Below, piece after piece: positions 7,139-10,698 of a stretch of DNA of 10,698 nt. The notes under the pieces were generated by a model. That model was not told the origin of the DNA. It did not search any database and saw nothing but the letters and a program-made list of their open reading frames with translations. The position numbers and the translations under genes are program-made. Position 1 is the first letter of the stretch, and each line of letters starts with the position of its first letter. The stretch is from an uncultured Actinomycetes bacterium (GTDB lineage Bacteria; Actinomycetota; Thermoleophilia; Solirubrobacterales; Solirubrobacteraceae). The stretch spans positions 1-10,698 of the forward strand of contig CALAQT010000509.1 in NCBI GenBank assembly GCA_937888775.1, read 5' to 3'.

Positions 7139-7265
7139 CTCGCTCTGGCGGTTACTGTTAACGAGCGAGCCTCATACCGCCGAGCGGTGGTGCGAGCGGC
7201 CCGGTGATCTCGGGGTCGGGCGGGGTTCGGTATGAGCCTCGCTCGGGGGCGTCCCTTCGGGACGC
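7139..7265 (+). repeat. Cluster of inverted repeats upstream of the unknown gene
   Basis: The main pair is 7163-7178 with 7229-7244, complementary at 15 of 16 positions. The 5' part of the left arm (GAGCGAG, 7163-7169) is also a perfect complement of CTCGCTC at 7139-7145, so two folds exclude each other. Inside the loop, ACCGC/GCGGT (7176-7180 with 7184-7188) forms a small hairpin. A tight 7-bp hairpin (7249-7255 with 7259-7265, loop TTC) follows directly. No open frame with coding character covers this stretch. It could be a structured RNA leader or the end of a mobile element. Confidence 0.7.
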
Positions 7266-7280
7266 TGGGTGGTGGCCCGG

Positions 7281-7369
7281 GGTACCTTCCGAACTAGACG
7301 CGGGCGATGGGCGCCCGCTTGGAGCCCCACGTGGGGGCTTGCGACCTTTCGGGCGCTGGAGGTACCGCC
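7281..7369 (+). promoter_or_regulatory. Structured leader that hides the ribosome-binding site
   Basis: GGAGG at 7358-7362 is a strong Shine-Dalgarno sequence, 7 nt before the GTG start at 7370. It lies in the right arm of a stem: 7281-7286 (GGTACC) pairs with 7361-7366, and TCC 7288-7290 pairs with GGA 7358-7360, with T7287 unpaired. Two strong hairpins sit within the loop: 7300-7306 with 7312-7318 (7 bp) and 7323-7328 with 7334-7339 (6 bp). CGCCCG at 7312-7317 can also pair with CGGGCG at 7350-7355, which gives an alternative fold. The layout suggests that translation of the unknown gene is restrained by RNA structure. Whether a ligand, protein or ribosome opens it cannot be seen. Confidence 0.55.
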
Positions 7370-8971
7370 GTGGCCACCATCTCAAGCCTACTCGCCGATC
7401 ACGTCTCGCTGCGAGTGCGCTCAGTCGATCGGATCTTCCTCGCCGGGTACGTCCCGCGGTTGCAGTGCGACGGTCAGCTGGTCAGGTTCTTGAACGAGCG
7501 GGCAGGCGGGACGATCCCGTCGCCGGCGATCCTCGGGAAGATCGGCCGCGCATATGCCGATCAGGTCAACGCGTTCGCCAAGGCCAACGGGATCCCGGTC
7601 GTGCGGTTCACCAAGGACATGGTCAAGGAGGACGTCGCGCGCCCGCACATGCAGAACGCCGAGCGGGACGGACGCTCGGGGGTGATGATGCTCGGCGTCG
7701 CGCAGGAGAAGGCATGGGCGTGGCGCGGCTGGCGCGATGGCGGCCACGACGCGCACCCACACTTCGAGTTCGCCCGCCAAGCAGTGTTCGTCAACCACTA
7801 CTACTGGTACATCTTCGATCCCGAATGGGGCCCGTCTTTTGTGAAGACCAACGCGTACGCGCCGTACCCGGTGTGGGTGTACCTGAACGGCCATGAGCGG
7901 GCCAAGCGCCAAGCCGCCCGACAGGAGATCGACTTTACGCCGTTGGACAACGGATTCCGCGCCTGCGATCAGCCCGAACGGCTCGCCGGGATCTGCGACT
8001 CACTGTCCGAGCAAGACATCTTCGGGTTCTGCGACCGGTGGATGCGTCAGCTGCCCTCCCCGCTCACCCAGGCTGAACGGGGCCGCTACGGCTACCGCTA
8101 CTCCGTCCGGCAGCTCGAGCTCTCAGACACCCGCGTGTTCGACCGCCCGGCCGCCGGTCGTGCGTGGTTTGAGCAGACAATCCGCGATCAGCTCGACCTC
8201 GGCCGCCCCGACAAGGTCCAGATCGTGTTCGACCGCAAGATCACCAGCCGCACCCCCGGCCGGTTCCAAACGAAGGTCATCACCAAAGGCGTCGAGCCGG
8301 TCATCCAAGCGCACTACAAGCACTCCAAGGTCAAGCAGTACTTCAAGGAAGGCCGCGCGCTCCGGACCGAGACGACCGTCAACGACCCCTACGACTTCGG
8401 TGTCAAGCGCACCCTCACCGCCGAGACATGGCAGCAACTCCGCACGATCGGCGATGACATCAACGACCGGCTGCTTGATGCCCAACTCCAGGCGTGCAAC
8501 TGCGCGCCGGACCCCACGACGCTTACGCGTCTGGTGTCGCCATCCATCGAGGATGGCCAACCCGCGCCCGCCCTGCACTTCGGTGACCCCAGAGTGATGG
8601 CGCTGCTCGCCTGCCTGTGCTCGTTTCAGCACCTGTTCGCGGGCCTGACGAACCGCACCCTACGCCCCCAGGTAGCCGAGCTCATCCCCGGCTACACCCA
8701 GGGGCAGATGACTTATGACCTGCGCCGACTCAGACGCAAAGGCCTGATCCGCCGGATCCCACGCTCCCAGCGCTACGAGCTGACCGCGTTCGGCCGGCGG
8801 ACCGTCGTCTTCTTCACCAAGACCTACGTGCGGATCGTCAACCCCTCCCTCGCCGAACTCGACCCCCAACTACCCGAGGAGATCGCACACCAAAGTCCGA
8901 TCGCCCGCGCATGGCGCGCGTTCGAGCACGCGCTCGACACCAAGATCAAACAAGCCGCTATCGCGGCCTGA
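7370..8971 (+). CDS. Conserved-looking protein of unknown function with C-terminal winged helix
   Basis: The protein has 533 residues from GTG 7370, chosen because GGAGG lies 7 nt upstream; an in-frame ATG at 7307 sits in a hairpin loop and lacks such a site. I do not recognise a named family. I recall similar uncharacterised proteins in soil bacteria, often in several copies per genome, but could not check this. Visible blocks are: an N-terminal segment with VDRIFLAGYVPRLQ (19-32); a polar, aromatic region with VNHYYWYIFDPEWGPSFVK (141-159) and YLNGHERAKRQ (171-181); a charged core with VQIVFDRKITSRTPGRF (283-299) and HYKHSKVKQYFKEGRALRTE (315-334); and a winged-helix-like end (about 425-488) with QMTYDLRRLRRKGLIRRIP. 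D288, E334 and the His/Lys-rich stretch are possible nucleic-acid active-site residues, by inference only. There is no signal peptide or membrane span. The gene stands alone between structured flanks, which suggests a mobile or RNA-guided unit. Confidence 0.85.
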   Translation: MATISSLLADHVSLRVRSVDRIFLAGYVPRLQCDGQLVRFLNERAGGTIPSPAILGKIGRAYADQVNAFAKANGIPVVRFTKDMVKEDVARPHMQNAERDGRSGVMMLGVAQEKAWAWRGWRDGGHDAHPHFEFARQAVFVNHYYWYIFDPEWGPSFVKTNAYAPYPVWVYLNGHERAKRQAARQEIDFTPLDNGFRACDQPERLAGICDSLSEQDIFGFCDRWMRQLPSPLTQAERGRYGYRYSVRQLELSDTRVFDRPAAGRAWFEQTIRDQLDLGRPDKVQIVFDRKITSRTPGRFQTKVITKGVEPVIQAHYKHSKVKQYFKEGRALRTETTVNDPYDFGVKRTLTAETWQQLRTIGDDINDRLLDAQLQACNCAPDPTTLTRLVSPSIEDGQPAPALHFGDPRVMALLACLCSFQHLFAGLTNRTLRPQVAELIPGYTQGQMTYDLRRLRRKGLIRRIPRSQRYELTAFGRRTVVFFTKTYVRIVNPSLAELDPQLPEEIAHQSPIARAWRAFEHALDTKIKQAAIAA

Positions 8972-9180
8972 AAAGATGACAGCCCCGTGAAGGTTTCAAC
9001 GACCTAGCGGAGCTAGACCCAGGTAACTACGGGCTAGGGAGGAGGAGGCGTCCTTCGCGCCTTGTTCTTTCTCCGGGCGCGCGCGGGAGGAAGGCTCGGC
9101 TCGTTGGACTTCTCCGGCGGCCCGTAGGTGGAAATCGTCCAGCCGCTCAGCGAAACTCATGTGAAGTCCAGGAGCTCAGC
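8972..9180 (+). ncRNA. Candidate structured RNA or element end downstream of the unknown gene
   Basis: No coding frame is supported here. Nested complementarity is dense. CTAGC/GCTAG (9004-9008 with 9012-9016) competes with a 7-bp stem 9013-9016 plus 9018-9020 with 9031-9037, which has a 10-nt loop. GGCG/CGCC pairs within 9048-9062. A three-layer arm follows: TGGACTTC 9105-9112 with GAAGTCCA 9163-9170 (8 bp, perfect), enclosing GCGGC 9117-9121 with GCCGC 9142-9146, and a small TGGA/TCCA hairpin inside. GGCTCGGCTCGTT (9093-9105) is complementary to 7160-7171 upstream of the gene. The CTAG tetramer, usually rare, occurs three times in 34 bp. An RNA working with the protein is the attractive reading; element ends are the alternative. 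Confidence 0.4.
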
Positions 9181-9237
9181 CCTCGCTGGGGCACGAATCG
9201 CTTGACGGCGTCGAAATGCCGAGGTTCGGCGGACGCT

Positions 9238-9261
9238 GCCGCCGCCCTCCCGGGCGGCGGC
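9238..9261 (-). terminator. Strong GC hairpin after the minus-strand remnant
   Basis: Ten perfect G-C pairs (9238-9247 with 9252-9261) enclose a 4-nt loop. It lies 15 bp past the stop codon of the minus-strand frame that ends at 9277, where a terminator is expected. No T-run follows on the minus strand. The rest of 9181-9276 shows nothing else I can name apart from a 6-bp inverted repeat, ACCAGC 9272-9277 with GCTGGT 9289-9294, across the stop codon. Confidence 0.6.
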
Positions 9262-9276
9262 GCTACGACCAACCAG

Positions 9277-9805
9277 CTACGCCTCGTGGCTGGTGTGCTT
9301 ACGGACTTTCGTGTGCTTGGTGTGCTTCCTGGCAGTCGCCCGGGGCTTCCACACGGTCACCCGCTTGACGAGCTTCGCCGAGATCGCGAACGGCGACAGG
9401 ATCTGCTGCACGTTCGGCTCATCAGGGTTCGGACTGAGGTCCGACGTGAACACACTGCCGTGCTCGGCGCCCGCGCATTCCGTCGGGACATTCGCCGAAG
9501 CGAAAGCGTCGTCAGGGGGTCCGCAGATCTCAAGCGCGCGGGCCAGCCCGATCGCGGCCGGGTTGAAGTGGACCGTGACCTGCATGGGTCCGGCTGCGGC
9601 GGGCACGAGGCTCACATCCGTCCCCGCACCTGACAGGATCGGCGTGCCGTTCTGATCCAACAGCACGAACCCGGCCGCAACCGTCGCGTCGTCGACAAAC
9701 ACGCGCTGATCGAACGTGATCGTCGCGTCGCCGGTTTCGTTGTCGAACGTCACTCCGACGGCGTCCGCGCCGGACGTGAACCCGCGCGCGAACGCGCCGG
9801 CTCGC
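9277..9805 (-). pseudogene. C-terminal remnant of a beta-rich, probably exported protein
   Basis: The frame reads from about 9805 to a TAG at 9277-9279. Its composition is that of a real protein: GDATITFDQRVFVDDATV and GFVLLDQNGTPILSGAGTD look like alternating beta strands of an Ig-like or adhesin-type domain. A conserved-looking ICGPPDDAFASANVPTECAG stretch holds two Cys. The end is a basic His/Lys/Thr tail (RKHTKHTKVRKHTSHEA). No signal peptide or credible start lies in frame. Upstream of about 9805 the same frame turns into Arg/Ser/Cys-rich nonsense, while another frame becomes protein-like, so the 5' end has been lost or shifted. A GTG at 9753 could give a short protein, but I see no ribosome-binding site that favours it. 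Function is unknown. Confidence 0.55.
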
Positions 9806-10020
9806 GATCTGCCGGTACACGTTCTCAGGCGATCCGAGCGAGCGGAACAGCGCAGCAACCGGTGAGGCGTTGTTCCGCCTCCTTGCTGCGTCCTCCCCGA
9901 CCGTTCGCGCAAACTGCGGATGCTGAGTGACCCGAGCTCCGGCGCGCCACAGCGCCACAGCCTCCTCAAAGGAGACCCAGGTGGCGGTGTCCAGCAGGTA
10001 CTCGGGACTAGGTGGCTTTC
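9800..10020 (-). pseudogene. Internal remnant of an unidentified protein directly after nrdJ
   Basis: In the same frame as nrdJ but after its TGA, the minus strand reads about 72 protein-like residues: EYLLDTATWVSFEEAVALW, ARVTQHPQFARTVGEDAA and NNASPVAALFRSLGSPENVY. This has the helix-rich look of a real domain. It has no start codon upstream (the first ATG is not present before the conserved part), and its 5' end abuts the nrdJ stop region. At about 9800 the coding sense moves to another frame and a different kind of sequence. It looks like a truncated gene piece joined to the next remnant. I have a weak impression of N-terminal segments of bacterial signalling proteins (GGDEF- or cyclase-type), but cannot support a family. 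Confidence 0.45.
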
Positions 10021-10024
10021 TACA

Positions 10025-10698
10025 TCATCCGCAGCCGGTGTTGAACCCGCAACTTGAGCACGTGTAACAACTGCCGGTGCGCTGCATCATGCCGCCGCAC
10101 TGCTGACAGGCCGGGCCGAGGTCGAGACCCCTGCGGAGCGCCGGCAGTACCGGAGGCTCATCGGTCAGCGCCGCGGTCGCCGGTGCCGGCTCGCGGGAGT
10201 TGGTTTCGGCCCCGGCACGGGGCGCGCCGGACGAACCGCCGTTTCCGCCCTCGGATGGGCTGGCCGTGTCGCCCAGGTGCGAGCTGGCAGCATCCTGGGC
10301 CGCCTTGCGCGCGCGAACCTCCTTGGTGAGGATCCCGAGCTCCTCTTGCAGATCGACGTCCATGAAGCGCGAGGCCAGCCAGCGCATGATGTAGTCGGGC
10401 ATCGACTTGGCAAACGGGATCTCCGGATTGGAGGTCATCCCCTCCGGCTCGAAGCGCATGTAGCTGAACTTGCGCACCAGCGTTTCCAGTGGCACGCCGT
10501 ATTGCAGCGCGATCGAGATCGCGGTCGCGAACGAGTTCATCATCCCGCGCAGCGTCGAGCCTTCCTTGCCGATGTCGGTCAGGAAGATCTCGCCCACCGT
10601 TCCGTCTTCGTACATGCCCGCGGTGATGTAGCCCTCGTGGCCGCCGATCGAGAACTTGTGCGTGATCGACTGACGCTCACGCGGCATCCGCCGGCGCT
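10025..10698 (-). CDS. nrdJ: Vitamin B12-dependent (class II) ribonucleotide reductase, C-terminal part
   Basis: The gene continues past the right edge of the window, so only about the last 223 residues are seen. The stretch RERQSITHKFSIGGHEGYIT and the following GEIFLTDIGKEGSTLRGMM, SFATAISIALQYGVPLETLV and KFSYMRFEPEGMT are the conserved end of the NrdJ catalytic domain. A low-complexity Ala/Gly/Ser/Pro linker follows. The protein ends in a zinc-ribbon-like Cys cluster (CQQCGG, then CYTCSSCGFNTGCG), which in this family carries the thiols that re-reduce the active site. The enzyme makes deoxyribonucleotides from ribonucleotides with adenosylcobalamin and needs no oxygen. The stop is TGA at 10025-10027. 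It is an essential-type backbone gene and marks the right border of the island. Confidence 0.95.
   Translation of the reverse strand, partial: RRRMPRERQSITHKFSIGGHEGYITAGMYEDGTVGEIFLTDIGKEGSTLRGMMNSFATAISIALQYGVPLETLVRKFSYMRFEPEGMTSNPEIPFAKSMPDYIMRWLASRFMDVDLQEELGILTKEVRARKAAQDAASSHLGDTASPSEGGNGGSSGAPRAGAETNSREPAPATAALTDEPPVLPALRRGLDLGPACQQCGGMMQRTGSCYTCSSCGFNTGCG

Noticed and set aside
7370..8971. Known transposase, for example of IS4, IS110 or TnpB type
   Set aside because: None of the signature motifs of these families could be placed (no YREK-type motif, no RuvC-like DED with zinc finger). A transposase-like role stays possible but not as a known family.
9048..9090. Group II intron domain V
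   Set aside because: No 34-nt domain V hairpin with an AGC/GTT triad and GAAA-type loop is present, and the nearby protein is not a reverse transcriptase.
9202..9655. Plus-strand frames opposite the minus-strand remnant
   Set aside because: They are mirror frames of the better protein-like minus-strand sequence and have no domain character.

Overview
The window is high-GC bacterial chromosome with tight gene spacing, GTG/TTG starts, a class II (B12-dependent) ribonucleotide reductase and an OmpR-type two-component system. It fits an actinobacterium, perhaps a deep-branching soil lineage such as Thermoleophilia. The lineage is inferred from gene style only, because no marker gene is complete here.

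Positions 1-6944 are ordinary chromosomal backbone. In order they hold: the tail of an OmpR/PhoB response regulator and its sensor histidine kinase (+); a class I SAM methyltransferase (+); a DedA-family membrane protein (+); the convergent pair msrB and a GH63-like (alpha/alpha)6-barrel glycosidase (both -); and a divergent, translationally coupled pair of membrane transporters, EamA then auxin-efflux-carrier (AEC) type (+). The far right end (10025-10698) is the C-terminal part of nrdJ (-), which runs out of the window.

Positions 6945-10024 are different and look like an accessory island between the AEC gene and nrdJ. The island starts with a 45-bp direct repeat and a long GC hairpin. About 230 bp follow that are dense in inverted repeats and lead into one 533-codon gene (7370-8971). 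Its product is a large protein of no function known to me, with a C-terminal winged-helix segment. Its Shine-Dalgarno sequence lies inside a predicted stem. Downstream are about 200 bp without a gene that again hold nested inverted repeats (8972-9180). Part of that stretch is complementary to the upstream leader. Then come two gene remnants on the minus strand, joined out of frame, directly after the nrdJ stop. A large unknown protein framed on both sides by structured DNA/RNA, next to gene debris, suggests a mobile or RNA-associated unit. This is the best candidate in the window for an undescribed system.

Regulatory sequence elsewhere is modest: a hairpin that overlaps the kinase stop codon, a hairpin between the convergent dedA and msrB genes, a near-perfect palindrome between the glycosidase and msrB, and a 24-bp tandem repeat that duplicates potential start sites ahead of dedA.
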